Origin: Balanoglossus misakiensis
Lineage: Eukaryota; Hemichordata
Reading direction: 5' to 3'
Assembly (NCBI GenBank): GCA_040954595.2
Contig: CM082585.2
Span: 11,904,001 to 11,968,000 of the forward strand
Length of the DNA stretch: 64,000 nucleotides
Below, one piece after another: positions 44,539-63,082 of this stretch (position 1 is the first letter of the stretch; each line of letters starts with the position of its first letter). The translations under genes were made by a program, and so were the position numbers. The notes under the pieces were generated by a model, which had not been told where the DNA came from, searched no databases, and saw nothing but the letters and a program-made list of their open reading frames with translations.

Positions 44539-47500
44539 TTTCACGACTTTCCGAAGTCAACCTGGACTTCCCCGGTCGCGTCTTAAGTAGCTATCACCCC
44601 CTCTTGTGGTTCTTAATATCGTGAATCGTCGCCGATGAAAAAAAGTTTTAAATCCGTGCCTGCCTATATATCAGGTGAGTCAGGTGGTCATAGTTGACGA
44701 CGCCATCACCAAGGGAATGACCAGCATAGGCAACCAACGAACAAATACAGCGGCTTCTGTCATGCTAATAAGAGGGAAATTTCTATAGACCAGGTCGAGT
44801 GTTGGCGTGATCCTCAGACTTACCTGAACTGTCACTGATAAAGGAACATACCATTCTTTCCAGGGGTTGGCAGGACGGTCCCGTGAAAGTGAGGGCGATC
44901 GTTAGTACTCGGACTGTAAATGTTCTGTTTGCTGTGAAAATCTTTAACACAGAGAACAAAAAGTTCTTATGAAAGTTGAAAAAGCACTTAGTGTTTCGTT
45001 TGATCGAAAAATATATCAAGCGCATTCTTCAGGTGCTCTAGTTCAATAAGTTGGTCCAGAACATAAAGTCAATAAAATGAAGAACAACAAGAAAAACATA
45101 AATGTGGAATAGAATATATCAGAGCCACAAACTTTTCTTTAAAAATCTATTTTAATCATCAATTTCATGCTGGATTTTTTTCATTTAAATCAGATTTACA
45201 AATGTGACCACAGATGAAAAAAAAAAGAATTGCTGACTCGGACAAATATACAAAATAAAAACGTCGAAGTTGCTCAAAGTAGGGCCGATAACTTTGAGTC
45301 AATGTTGAACTATAACGGCATAAGTCATAGTATAGTACTTGCTGACCGTACATTTTTAGCGTTAACATTTCGGTTGAAGATAAAGATTTATCTATTCTTA
45401 TACATTTGTACAAGAACTGATCAAACGGTCTGTTCTCTTTTCATAAATGAAAAGTCGACCTTTAAAAAAAATTATACATCAAGGTAATTTTAAAGACCGA
45501 AATGCATTCTATACTAGTACTTGGCAGCATTGTCTCTGGTAAATTTGGGTATGTGAGTCGTTCAATTGTAAGATAGGACACACTTAGGATAGTATCATTT
45601 GACAGAATTCGTATTTCCACATTAAATTTGTAAATATCTTCATGGACATACAATCAGGTACAGAGTCACAGTGATTCGGCCGCTACATATTCACATGGAG
45701 CAACGCCACTTTGTTCTGGCAAGGGTCTTTCCATAAATTTTACATTACATTAACCCACGAAAATTCCACGTACATGAAAAATTACATACGTAATTACACT
45801 CTCTAACCAAAGGTGGTACAAATTTCACCAAGGACAATTTTTGGACAATTATTGTTCTTAAAAAAGGAATGTTTAAAAATGCACATACTTGTAACCAACC
45901 ACAGAAATCTATGCACAGCGTAGAAGGGCGGAAATGACGTCACTTGTTAATACCAAACACCAACAGAGGGTAAGAATATGATATGGTTACTATACACAGT
46001 GCCACTTTTCCTGTATGCAATCTTAAATATCACTTTCAAACCATTTTCTGATAAATTAGTACTGAATTGCTTTTAACAGTTAAAAATAATGTCAACCATT
46101 CTATCGTAAATAACTCTGATCTATCACATATCGTTCTCTTCCTATTTTTGAAATATTTCACTACTCTTACCGAGTTCCTGTGTACGTTCACATCTTTTCG
46201 TTTTGCCTCAGAGAAATCTGTTCTCCACTGCGCCAAAATAATCAGCATAGTCGAATCTGTTAAATTCAACCCATTTTGTCTCTGTTGTACAGTGGACCAC
46301 TTTGTAATTAGTAAATTGAATGATTGGTTTCTTGGGGGAGCTAGACTTCTGACAGCTAGGAAGATGAGGACAACATAGCTGTAGCCCGCAATAACGGTGA
46401 CGTCTAAGATATCTAGCTAACTATTTAGACGGAATAGTTGTAACACAATAATCTTGGAAGTAATTTGACTGCGTTTTCCGTTAATTTAGAACTCCCCTGC
46501 GCTAAATGGGCGATAACTTGCATACAAGAACGAGAGTTTCTTGTGGCTTTACATCATGGCAGTACAGTTTGCTACACCGAATATATTGGATTATAACTTC
46601 GACACATAGGATACGGTTTTGATGATTAGAATACATGTACTCATTCAGATAGATTGTCATTTAGTACACTGTCAATAAATATAGAGTTATTGGATTGGAT
46701 GGCGGTGGGATAACATACTTCGTATCTGATGACAAGGAACAATTTCTAGCAAACGTTAATGGTTTGATATTTTTTTACTAAACAACTGTATGACCTGTGC
46801 ACTTTTGCCTGAAAAATTGCGATCCTGTTATTATCCAAAAGGGTGTCTATTTTCACTGACTCGCTAGCAACTCTGTTCTGTTAGTAAGACTCGGGCGTAG
46901 CCAGAAATGCTGTTTTGGTACACATTAAGTTGTTGATCCAATCCAAATGGACCCCTGAAAATATTTTCCTTTGAACAGGAAAATTCCCAGGTTATGTAAA
47001 AATACGTATTGCACGAACAAGCAGAGGATAATTATTCAAAACAGTTCCGTCTTGAAGGAAAAGATGACAAAATCACTTTTGTTCAAATACCACTAAAACT
47101 GTTTAACTACTGCAGGATAACCATAAATACCGAGCGACGATGAAATGACCAAAATAATCTCGCCATTAAATTGAAAGTAAGCAGCGAAATTGCATAGAAA
47201 ATATATTTCGCATCCGATCACATAAAATAACTTTGATGATATACACTATACAACACAATTTGCTTTACATGTATAATAAAATACGTACTGATGCCAGCAT
47301 ACCTGAAGTCAATCTTAAAAGCTTAAAAACTTTATATAAATTAATAATCTTTACTCAAATTAAAATTTCGCTTTGTAAAAGAAATGATTTGATTGATCTT
47401 TACAGTCATGACAATATCCGACGACGAACTTTGTAAAAACAGAAGTCGTGGTAAATTTGAACGTAAGCGGCGCACCATTTGTCGCTCTCCGGATTTCAGT

Positions 47501-47638
47501 TTTAATCACTGCCTGGGTTACGAAAACTTCTCCGAAACTTTCTGTATTTTCTGAGTGATAAGTTCATAGGCAGCTACATGTCCGACACGCAAGATGAAAG
47601 CTGCAACTTTAAAAGTCCAATCATCAACAAACTTCTTA
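44539..47638. other. Intergenic region holding the likely ITPR-like promoter
   Basis: It lies between the channel start codon and the neuroligin stop codon; both genes are on the minus strand. No coding exon was recognised. The 5' UTR and transcription start of the channel gene should be just above 44538. A minus-strand stretch at 44824-45025 has a good donor (GTAAGT), but its reading frames do not fit the channel. Confidence 0.5.
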
Positions 47639-51239
<3,601 letters not shown>

Positions 51240-53603
51240 CTGTTAAAGAGAAGTCAAACAAGAATAGTTTTATTCCATAAAAAAATGTAAAAGATGTATC
51301 TATAGGGATCTAATTGACAGATGATTTGAAGGCCCTTTCTGTGTTCGTTCACTGGAAGTCTCACGACAGAAAGGTGACAGGCAGACAGCCATAAACGTCA
51401 AACTAGTTGTAACATACACACAAATGCAATGTAACTCATAACGCATTAATGGAGTTCCAGTCGACCTTTCCGCATGCGCAGTGAACCGGAAACTTCACAA
51501 AATAACACGTTTATGCATCGGCAAAGTTTTGCTAGTAATAAATAGTGAAATCGGGAATGGTTGAAATAGCATACTTCTCATTCCATTTGATTCGCAAAAT
51601 TTAGACCCACCACAGACAGTGGCATATGCGAAGATTTATTTCCTCAAATGGAAAGAAAATGTTCTAATAGATATTCCCTAGGTGTGTACAAACGATCAGA
51701 TGTTGTGCGGGGATAGGTTTTTACTGTTGAATTATATTTCCTGTTCGTTGCGTGAATAACAACACGTGTATATTGGTGTTGCAAATCAACTCAGAGTCAG
51801 AGTCAGAAAGGCATACATGTATTATTTGGTGACATTTATGCAAGCCTCTTGTAAAATAGACCCCTAATGACTGTGACTTGTACTGGGAGATCATCTTAGT
51901 GGACCACCTAAGCTCACAGTACCGGATTTACAAGGCAATATCATAATCACTGAATTCGCCAGGCAGCCCACTGACTGACTATAATGGGGGATTCATTTGC
52001 TTGTATAGAGACCACTGCTATACTCGGTCAGTTCTTTGTGTAACACCAGGGGGCGTCACTGACTTCCCGTGGCTACAGTTTCTTCTTAACCGCATGACTG
52101 CATGCATCCCTCTTGACCACGGTAACTAGAGAAAAGACACCGTTTCTCGACAGAATAATACCGCCGGATTTTCTCAGGGCAGATTTTCAGTTTCATTAAA
52201 TTCGCATTCTGAGTGTACCCTTGTTTACAGACACTTCGAACCTTCGGATTTAGTTCTCAGTGTGTGTGTGTGTGTGTGATCAAAATGTAGAGAAGGATCT
52301 TGGCAATCAAAGGCTCGCACAATGTGCAGTACAGACCGCCAGAGGGAATAGAGCACCAAATCTCTCAAGAGGGATTAAAACGGCTGTTTTGCTACCACCA
52401 AGGATGAAACAGTATCTATGCCAGTTTTGTACACATGTAATCGCCTGTCACCATTGGCACGATTATTCCTGAACCGGTGAACTAATTTACAAAATTTGAT
52501 TAATGATAAAAATGTGTAAGTATTTCAGATGGTGGAATCGGACCCATATTTTCGTGACCTTGATACTTCTTTTATCATGAAAAACTTGAAGCATTATAGA
52601 AAGCCCGAGTTCATGTTAAATGTCAAAGTCACCTATTTTGCATTAACCAGATGTGTCCTCGAATAAGCGGCCGTAATATTGCCATAAATTTGTCGATCTT
52701 GACGTCAGTTGCTTTGGCATGAGCAATTATCTGATTTAACAATATTTTACGGACATTAATTTTGAAAAAAGGTAACTTAGAGACATATAAGTAAAAGAAT
52801 GAGTGATGCATAAACTTCTATTGATCGGCGTGTAGAGAATAGTTAATTAGAATGTAGTTTGCATATTTGGCGTTTTCAAGGTATTTGGGTCTTACAGTTC
52901 ACATTGTACACACAAAGGTGTAAACATAATTTGAAATTAACTATTGTTAGTCGAAAATGCGTGTCCATGTGATAGACTGGGAGAAAAAATTAAGACCCGA
53001 GGCTGTTTAGATTAAAAAGGTAATCTAATTTCACTCATAATATTTCTTTTGAGTTCTAAGTTCGATTATTGGCAGTTTCCTTCGCTGTTTATAACTACGT
53101 GTAGGAAGAAATATTCGCTGTATAGTTGATTGACCAAATGCGAACGTTATCATTTTGATATAACAATTCATAATATAATATCAAACGAAAGTTATGAAGT
53201 TTTGATAAAATAGTACTGGTGGTTTGAGAATAAAACTTAACATCTGGCATTGCTACTGCTTATACTCTCAAAGTACGAGGGTTATTTCCGCAGTTGTAAA
53301 ATCTCAAATGACTATAGGGTACAGCAAATAGATTGCGTATGCCTTAAGCATTTGACAAATCATTCTCTAGATATATCCTTTCCGTAAAAGACTATCTCTT
53401 AAACATCGACCGCAATGATATGGATAGCACACAATGTATGACGTCACTGATATAGATATAATCAGTTTGTTAGCGTGGTCGTACTTTGTGAGTTTGATGG
53501 ATATTCGGTACTTCTCTAGAATTGTAGAATTCTACTATAGTTATAGATTGCTTCCATAAAACATGGTTGTTACATGCAGGAAATATAAAAGGCAATCGGT
53601 CAC
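51240..53603. other. Noncoding interval upstream of the neuroligin exons
   Basis: No neuroligin N-terminal exon (with a FLGIPYA-like or EDCLYLNIY-like motif) was found on the minus strand. It includes a TG dinucleotide run at about 52260-52277. Probably intron. Confidence 0.5.
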
Positions 53604-53694
53604 CTCTGTAAATCCAGCCACAGATAGAGACAATCAACATGAAAGAGGCAAGGAACAAAAATGCGCCACATAGTGAAACAATTCCATTTGACAT
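53604..53694 (-). CDS. Candidate signal-peptide exon on the minus strand
   Basis: ATG at 53692-53694 opens MSNGIVSLCGAFLFLASFML then IVSICGWIYR, a plausible signal peptide or signal anchor, followed by AGAG|GTGACC (weak donor). It ends in phase 1, which would match the two-base start of the neuroligin exon at 51239. However, that direct join would lack about 150 residues of the esterase fold, so either an exon is missing or this is unrelated. Confidence 0.25.
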
Positions 53695-55413
53695 TTTGAC
53701 TTCCCAAAAAAAGTATTACTACTCGTAATATATGTAGCCCAATTGTTTTATTGGGAAAATCAGATTTTATATTAAAGCAGACCATAGCCGGTTTCAGATA
53801 GTTTCGACTAGCAACTTACAGAAAAGCCAGAATTAAATTTTAGATTTCAGGAAAATACCTGAGCACACCTAATGTCTAAGCGATAATCCGCTGTAATTTA
53901 CGACTGTAGAAGAATAATCGTCTCATCGGAATCTATCTACTAAGTTATCGGTTCATGTATGCCCACAGCACGGAATTCAACACAAGACGACAGCTGAATT
54001 CACTTGTTCAGATGTTCTCTGACAAACAATTTTTCATCAGACTCAGACATCCCCATCGTCTATTAAACTGCGCGAGAAGTGTCAACCGACACCTGCCATC
54101 CATATGCATTGACATCCGGGTACTGCCCCCACTGGACCGACCTATTGGACCATACCGATATATGCTAATTTCGTCCGCAGTCTCCTCCGGAAATATCAAA
54201 CATTAAGAAGACTAAGATAAGAACATAGGACATTGAAATAACATCTGAGCGTCGGCGATATTAGGAATAATAAAATCAGGTTATAATCTGTCTGCTGTCT
54301 GCTAATATTACACAACCCAAATCATGACAGTATGAATAATTTTTGAGAAAAGCAGACGCACGCCTGCGAGGAAGATAGCGCTGTAACATTTGTTTAAAAC
54401 ACAAATCATAGACTCTATAGATAGGGATCATTGATATTCTCGGAAATTAGTATATTTTATATCTAATTAACTTGGCAGCAAGTAGAACGATAGAGCGGGT
54501 AATAACGCAGACATTCAAAAGAGGAAAATAACTAAATTGATCATTCGACCTAGTTTCAAACATTGAATAATGAGACGAGGCTGATAATCACACATGCACA
54601 CTGAATGGGTAGTTTGAAGCTTCAGATATTAGTATATGATTAACGTGCCGTCTATTGACGTGTTCCGTCAAAGGCTTATAGGGGTCAAGGTTACATGTTC
54701 TTCCGAGATTGTCCTTGTACACATGTTACATTCGAATACTGAAAGAGAGGCTTGATCATTATATCTGCTTGAAGGTTCTCCTTGCAGATATTGTACAGCG
54801 CCACCGATAAGTGTCGTCTGACTTCTTGTAAGAAACATTAATCTGATGTTTGCATATTCCGATTTATATGATGTCAAAACGTGATTATTCTGCAATTAAG
54901 GTCCAAGCCGGGAGGAGAAAATTTTAACAATTCCAGGACGGAAATTCTGTTGTAATTATGCAGCTGATATGCAAAGATAAATATCCCTAGTGTATTTTTA
55001 GAAGGCTAATAGCGAGAGCAGCAGACGTGAATCGTTGAGTTATTACAGACTTTATGGGATAATGCAGAGGTAGACGGGTTGGATGAAATTCACTGGTATC
55101 CATTATACATACGCAGCATTAATGGCGGTGTGTTGTGATTGATTTCAACTGAGTCTTGCTTCACTCCCAACGGACACTTAAAACTTTACACAAAATATCA
55201 TTTAGTCCATTTCAGAGAATACATAACATTAAATTATCTGTATTCACGTGTTTGGTTTGTCACGACTCCACTGTTATGTGAGCAGGTGTAGAATTACTTT
55301 GAATGTGTCTGATGTACATGGTATTATTTCAAAAGGTGTTATTTCCACAAGCCCCCTTATTTCACAAAATTCAATAAACGCATTGCTATAATTACATCCG
55401 TAAAAGTACCTAC

Positions 55414-55629
55414 CCACCGACCACCATTTATTGGAAACTCGACTCCTTGTAGGGAATTTTTGCAGCTAATAACATATATAGGAAAACAATGGCATTTCAA
55501 GGTTGTATAGTGTGTAATAACACAGTGGCATGTTTCGATGACGCATTTCGGATAAAGGTCTCTTTTCAGAGGACAGTGAGACTTTCCTTTCAGACAAGAT
55601 CCGTTATCTGACGAATGTTGCGGTGCGCA
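55414..55629 (-). CDS. Candidate Cys-rich exon, unassigned
   Basis: The acceptor TTTCCATTTCAG precedes 216 nt (72 codons, phase 0 both sides) and a donor GTAGGT. It encodes nine cysteines with spacing CLKGKSHCP, YPKC, ETCHCV, KCHCFP and SCKN, and ends GVEFPINGGRW. It looks like a small disulphide-rich extracellular domain, but I recognise no family. No neighbouring exon was found. Confidence 0.3.
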
Positions 55630-58600
55630 CTGAAATGGAAAGATTAGCAAAAAAATCGAGACAAGAAACGATTGTATGTTTGTGCCTCTTGAGAATTGGT
55701 GTCAGTGTAATGATGGGTATAATGCCAGGGGCGGTTAATTGATTTAAATTACAGGGATATAACGGGTAATATTTTCTGCATGACATTTAAAGGTGTTTCC
55801 AGATTTCCAGAACGAATATAACGCCATCTTTTCAGTTGGAGCTTTCAGTTGGAGTATGTCTCACTGAGTTCAATTGAGCTACTGAAGGGATGCACGACTA
55901 AGCTACTAATTTAAGCAACTGGAGTGTTTATGGTTTAACAAATTAGCGGCATCAGGTTGAATCATTAGATGGCCCACAAAAATCCCTTGTTCAATGTTCA
56001 ACAACGGAATACTGATGCTCCGAAAACCTACTTTTGGACACATGTCAAGTTTTCAGGAAAAATCCTCAAAGCGTTTAGCTTAAGTCAAAGCCAAGTCTTA
56101 AAATCGATACGAGGGGATTTGATAAATTGGACTTTTCTAATCGATGTTTCCCTGCTAACTACAGGCTTATACAAGATTTATCTGCTGAGGACAAACGTGA
56201 CAATGGGATCTTACTGCATGTTATCTTGTTTGTTCCTTTGTGGCAATCGTGTTCGGAGTGCAAATGAACTCTAGATTTTCTAGAAACGACTGAGTGAAAT
56301 TCCGGCTCGTTCAATGAAGCCTCCAATCCAGCATATGTAAAAACAGTTCTACTTGTAGAGGGTATGTGAAATGGAAAACGAAGAATGTTAACAGTTCTTC
56401 GAGGCCTGTAAGAGATTCCACCTAGCTTCTTTCTACAACGTTTATAAATTTGTTATTTCAAGGCAGAGACTATATAAAGTTTCAGGGTATACGTTTTTGA
56501 TCCTTTAATCTTTAAGATTGCTTACAGTGACAGCAATGCATATGCTCACAAAGTTTAGAGCTTGCGATGATGACGTTTGGAGGTCTTTTTATGCTTGGTT
56601 TGGCCATCAAAGTGATGTGGTGAACGCGAAGTGATGTACATAGGAAATTAAATGTACGTGGTTAACCAAGGCAGAAACAATTCCAGATTCATCACTATTA
56701 CTACAGGATTGCCGATCAATGCCGCAAATCAAACGTGCAAAGCCGTTCTAGGGACAGAAAGTCAAATTGGCCACTTCATTTTAATCAACGGTACCCTTGT
56801 TGTTTCTTGCCATTTTGGCAGTTATATTGCTTACAGTTGTAACCGACTATCAGCTAAATGTTGTTTATTGTCCTGCCCTTGTATCAGAAATCTTTAAGAC
56901 AGTCAAACTAGACCACAAGAACGTGGTGTCTTTATCAATGTGTAACTGAAAAACCCCGTATGTTGAGAACGACCGAGTGAAGTTGTGCACAAACATGTAC
57001 TGTAACTATAGAGGAACTCATTAGTCATGGAACTGCATAACGCTCAACATCACCATTTTGAAAAACACTTATCCCGTAAAGGTATATAAATTCATACTAA
57101 GGGTAAAAAGTGGTAATATCAAAGGCTTTGTGAACGATTGACAATAACATGATGTACAAGTAGAGTGAGAAACATAGCTCCCATTAGACCGTGTTATTCC
57201 ACAAAAGTTAATAAGCCCATTGCATTTATTCTCTCCCACCCTCAGGTCAAAACAATAGCGGCAAAGACGAAACAAAATCTCCCACCTCCCAATTAAAGTA
57301 AATATGATTCGTTGACAACTAGAAGCTATTTTATACGTAAAATTGATTATCACCCAAATCCGACTGCTTTTCCGTCAGCAATTTAAAATGGCGGCAATAT
57401 TTTCGTCTTTCATCATTAAGCAAATGAAGTCCCTTGTTGACCTGTTCTTTTTTACTTTCGTGTATTATAACCATCACACATGTTTGCCTTCAAGCAAAGT
57501 CCTGTAATAAATACCATTCCGCAATGACTTCTATCGAAAGCACACGCCTAGAATATACAAAAAACGAATGGAAACAAGTCATTGTCTTTCTGATTGTAAC
57601 TTTCACAGACAAAATCTGATAAAGCTCATACTTATTACATTTTGCACATCCACGATATTTAAACAGTTCTGCTCGATGGAGAGATGAAATTGAAATCAAT
57701 ATTGATTTAACTGATACTCCGTGCCCTGTCATATAATCACCATATTTGAAGTAGTCAAATCACAATAGTTTGTAAATGTGATTTCAATGGAAATAAAGGT
57801 AATTGATTAGTTGATTTGCATATTTCATTACATAAGTAAACAAGAATCGTATAAACGAGCAGTAATCGTGTGGCGCAAGCAATAGTGAGGTCGTAGAGAA
57901 CCGATGAAATCTTCGCTTCCACTCTATTGAATAGCGTACTGGTGACTACAGAAATGCCCCAAATACTGCCGAGTTTTATCCATTTGATCTTTCAATATTC
58001 CTATTGGAAAATGGGCCCCAAACCTATCACCTGAAGAACATGCGCAAGAACTTCTTAATCTCAACGGTGTTGTGCAATACATGAATGGAATATCCAATGC
58101 ATACCGATAGCTTTGACCTCAATTTTACTTGTCACATATATCGGCAGGAGCCTCCATAATAATTATATGCGGAATTTTCGTACAGTAACGCACAGGCAGG
58201 CAAAAGAAACGCCCTGGTCAGGTCAACTGTGCTGGTGACGCGCTACTGTAATGGCGTCTTGTGACGTCATTTCCGGAATCGGGTGGCACTGCTTTCGTAT
58301 AACTGTGTACAGTTTTAGGTGTGTCAAAATGCGATAAATGGCAGTGAAAAGTAGTGAAATCAATTTTTAAGACAGGAAGTGATGCGAAGTGAATAATAAA
58401 AGACCAAAATGGGCATGAAAGTGACAGCCGCATAATACTCTAAGTATGTGTCTGGTAAATATTTTTGTACATCTGATTGATATTTTATTGCTATGACAAC
58501 GTCAAAAAGCCACAATGACTGTCACTACTTGCATTTATGTCCTATGTCCATCATAAACTAAAGCGTTCAGGATCACTTCAAATCTTCTAATGGGTGAAGA

Positions 58601-61600
58601 GACTCAGGAAAATCAACATCGTAAAATTGGACGTAAAGTATCTTTCTGGACATCAAATTTCGCAAGCGGATAAATGGAGTTCATAATTATTCCTAAACTA
58701 TAAATGGTGCTTTCATTTTATTGTGGGCAAAAACAATAAATCAAGTGTTAAGTATATCTCGACGTTTGAGACGACGTTGGGTAATAATCGTCGCACTTTA
58801 TGCGAGATAATTTACAGAGCATGCGCACGTTCTGTCGCAAATGAAAAGAGTTGTACCACAAAAGACATCTGTCGGATCCAATGCAAGGAAATCTAATTCC
58901 GCAGTAATCTCAATTTGTCTGTATTTCTCAGTGAAATTACACAATCAGGAAAGATCTGAAAAGAGCACACAGAAAACATTTGCCCGTTTGAAAACACGAG
59001 TATAATTACATTGTCAGCCTAGTCTAGCGTGGTTTAAAAGCAACGAATTCTACTTGTATGAGTCTGCCAGACAGTGGACGTCAGACGTAAAGTAGGTTAT
59101 TTCTGTATCGATTTGGTGACCTGCAAATTGATCAAATGCTGCCAATAGAAATTTAAATGTATAGTAAAGTTAAAGTTAAAAACAGAAAGGACATCAGGAT
59201 TTCGCACGCTTTTGATATCACGCTGGCTTCGCTGGCTCAGTTCTATTCGTCGCCATTTACACGAATGATGCCATATTTGCCATGCATGCGTAGCACGGAT
59301 ATTGTTTGTCAAACAGTTTGACCATGGAGATTTTCAAAGTGTTCAAATGTTCACAATATGCAAATAACGCGCTAATTGTGCGAGAATAAGTAGAGAAGCC
59401 AGTGCTGTAACACGACTTTTCAATTTAAACTGAATCGATAAAAATCTCGATTTTATAAAGCACCCGAAAATGTGTCGCAGGTGGCCGAAACTGCATGCAA
59501 ATGACATAGTATTGACATTTGCACAACCATAAATATTGGATGTGTCGTTGTCTGAATTTGAAAGGTCAAAGCCCGTTGTTGGAAGGTTTGCGACCTTCAG
59601 AACGGGTCATGAGTACCTGTCGTTTCTGGAGAAAATTACACGATTCCCTAATGTGACGATTTACTTGGTTGAAAAGAGACCTGTTCATCGCTTGTCACGG
59701 AAGCAACGAGATTTGCATTTCAAAGATGTTTCATTGTTAGATAATGGCAAATATTCTGCGCATTTTTGCGTTCATGTATAGTTTTAGATGTAGGTCTATA
59801 TCCACTTATCGGAGAGGAATGTTTCATGTACAGTGAAAACTGATCCGTTAAAATCCCTTAAGGAGTTTAAAACGTTTCCTGGAAAGGTGTAATCATTCTC
59901 TGCAAAGATACACACTATTTCAATAAAAGTAAATGTTTCCCCCATGTTCTGATTTCTGAAACCCTTAAAATGACATTGGATCTTTAAATGCCACTTTAAA
60001 CATGACTTGAAATGAATAGCCATAAATATTGAGATCGACGTTAATGCTGCATAAATTACTCGTATAGAAGATTAAATCATTCGCACCACGAGAAACGATC
60101 GCTTGGGAGCGCAGAACTTTTATTTTTGTGTGACCTCCAGTTGCCCTTGTGTCCTTAACTCGGTCAAATGTTCTTCATTCTCCGAACAGTAATTACCTCA
60201 CGCATTTAACAATTAAACTTTGAATTATAGATTCCACCCTCACGGGATAGGATTGTCTACGTCACATGGTCACGTGTTAATTATAGAAACCTTCATCACC
60301 CCTGTTTAAAAACATCCATATCTCTGTTTGGAGCGTCGAGGGACGAATAGGTTGAAGCGAAAACTCGCGATGTCTGTTCTGATAACGAACTCAATACATA
60401 TCAATGGGATTTCCATTCTGCTGATCTAGGGTTAACCTGTCAATCAAAACAATATTTATGTGGCAAGCGATTTTAAACTGAGATCCTCGCAACTTAAGTC
60501 CCCGTATTTATAAACTGCAAATAATTCATCTCCAAACACTGTTCAACAAAATTCTAACCATTTCCATTAGCTCGTATGTTAATGCCACAATTACGAATCG
60601 AAAGCGAAGTTGAATTGAAATCAGAGAACGGTGGTGAATTCAACAACAGCGATGCTGTATCGAAAAAAACAGTACGTAATTACATCTATCCACTTCCTAT
60701 AACTAGTGTATTTAAAGGTCGGTCGTCTCTGAAAAGATTTCAAGGCTACAATACATGATTATCATTGTGTCATAAATATAGTTATAGAGGAACCAAAACC
60801 ACCTGTCATGAAAATGAATCGAACTGAATTCTGGTTTGCGGCTCTGAAAATAATGCCATTTGATATTGAATAATAATATCGAGATATAGTAACATCTGAC
60901 AGTATTGATGATTATTCCTAATTGTTATGGTCATATTTGCCCGTCTGATACACTTTCTATTAGAATGCAATGTCTCCTTGATTGGTATCGGCGTCCTCAA
61001 AGCGAGGCTGCGCGAGATTAGGAGGATTTTGCCACCCAGGTTTCCATGGCAACAGACAGCTATTTCAATAACGATACCTCAATTACTACAATATTTTGAG
61101 AGAAAGCCTTAATTCTGTTCTGTGATAAGGGTGAATGCTAGATTTTCGAGGGTGTTAAAGGGATTTTTTAACAATCTCAGAACATTCGAAATTCCATTCC
61201 ATAGATTAGATATCTCTGTGCAAAGTCGTTGTATGGCTGTTTTCTCTTTTTTCATGTCCAGTGCAATTGAAATATGTAGGTAAAATTAACGCCCCATGCA
61301 CCTTTGGTCACCGTCTGTCAAAATCAAACTCTAGTTATCAATGCATTCCCATGAGTGGACCGTGGGCCTTAATACAAACATTCGCTTCTATGCCGCCCGG
61401 ACCAAAGATGGCGGCAGCAGAGTATCAGACGGATAAGTCGTCTGAAAAACTATAACCCACTTGTAAATGCAATACATTTACTGAAGTGAAGTAATCTATC
61501 TGCTTTAATGCACTAGTCATTCCAAAAATTATATTGGACTAACTGATTGGGTGATATTGTATTCTTTCCAGCATATGCAGCTGAATGCAATCAAGTTTAC

Positions 61601-62535
61601 AGCGAATGCATTTTCTGGTAGACAGGTTAAGCAACGCTGCTAGCTGATACAAATTTGCATGAGGACATATAAATGCACAGCAGAATATATGTTGGGTTTG
61701 TACAGTAGAATATGCCATGATGGATGACTGGGCACACCATTTCGACGTTTCAAACCGTTTTCGCTCCAATAGAGAATATTTTCTATCTGGGGCAGCGATA
61801 CCCTTTCAGGCGGGAACTGGCTCAGACAGAAAATGGTGAGAAAAGCACAACCGCAATTTATGTTCAAATGACCTCGATAACGCCCTTCTGTTAAATCTCC
61901 AATTTACAGTTTGATAGTCTGTGTGTCGCTCTGCAAAGGCAATTTCCCTTTCCCGCCTAATTTGTTTCTAGAGAAAACTAATAATGGGGAGTCGTGCTAT
62001 CAGAAAGAACATTTGTCTTGTGCCATGTCTGTCTGCGAAATACTGCGTCAAAGATTACATGAACGAACAAATATCGAAATTGGATAATCAAGCCATCGTC
62101 TGCTTTCTACGAAGCGGAATAAAAGCACACGTACACAAATGGGAAAATGATGAGGAATTCAGCAAACTAATAACATATTATATATGTATTTGGTTCAAAT
62201 GATAAAATACTTTATAATATGAACAAAATGCGAATCAACCTTTGAAAATTGAAATTTTATGTTTACTCTTGCGGTTTTGTTGAGGTCGAAAATAAATATA
62301 ACGTCAGAATTCCTTCATAGTACAGAGTTATGAATTATAAACACAAGAACAATGACAGCTGCGGCTCTTCAGTAAGCATGATTAACCAATTTAATTTGGC
62401 GTCTGTAGTGTTTTATAATTAATTAGGTAAACGATTGCAATGATACGCTTCGTTTCAGCGTCAAGTTCAAAAGCACGTTTTCAATCCTTAGAAATCCCTA
62501 GTGTGCAAAGACAAGGAAAATTAATAAGATAAACA

Positions 62536-62647
62536 GAATGAATGAATGAATGAATGAATGAATGAATGAATGAATGAATGAATGAATGAATGAATGAATG
62601 AATGAATGAATGAATGAATGAATGAATGAATGAATGAATGAATGAAT
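62536..62647. repeat. (GAAT)n microsatellite, about 28 units
   Basis: An uninterrupted tetranucleotide array of 112 bp, probably length-polymorphic. Confidence 0.97.
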
Positions 62648-63035
62648 ATCTTAGTATTAGCGTCCAGTTCATTAATAAGGTCCACAAAACAAACCAAAGT
62701 AGATTACAGATTCACTGTTCTCGACTTCACTTTGGTCTACTTGAAATCAATGTAGCAAAGGCCTAAGTTCAAAATCTTGATGTTTAAGATTCATGTCTCA
62801 TGTTGACCACAGAAGGCAAGCTCTGGCTTGCGGTTGTGCCTTAACGATTGATACGCAGCGTCATCGATTTTAGCGCCTCAGCTGCATCCTTCATTAAGAC
62901 GACAATCTGATGGATTACACCCGGCAATCACCAAACCACAAGAAAAACTTGGTGAATAATTGAAAAGCACTGGCAATCATGACATTCTACAAAACCTCAA
63001 CTCATGGAAGTAAACTGAGCCTATAGTTGTTCACA

Positions 63036-63082
63036 GACAGGCAGAGAGACACACACAGGCAGGCAGGCAGACAGACAGATAG
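63036..63082. repeat. Imperfect CAGA/CAGG microsatellite
   Basis: Mixed CAGG, CAGA and CACA tetranucleotide units in tandem. Confidence 0.8.

Noticed and set aside
44824-45025. Minus-strand open stretch with a GTAAGT donor, considered as the channel's first exon
   Set aside because: Its frames end in the wrong phase or contain stops, and it lacks the IGDI-CSLY motif. The true first exon was found at 44456-44538.
57069-57353. Minus-strand open frame with several cysteines
   Set aside because: No convincing acceptor or donor around it, and composition looks like chance.
59536-59781. + strand open frame with a DNGKYSAHFCV segment resembling an Ig-domain end
   Set aside because: Non-ATG start, no paired Cys/Trp core and no supporting splice sites. 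Resemblance is too short.
62536-62647. Regular array, considered as a CRISPR-like repeat
   Set aside because: It is a pure tetranucleotide microsatellite without spacers, in an animal genome.
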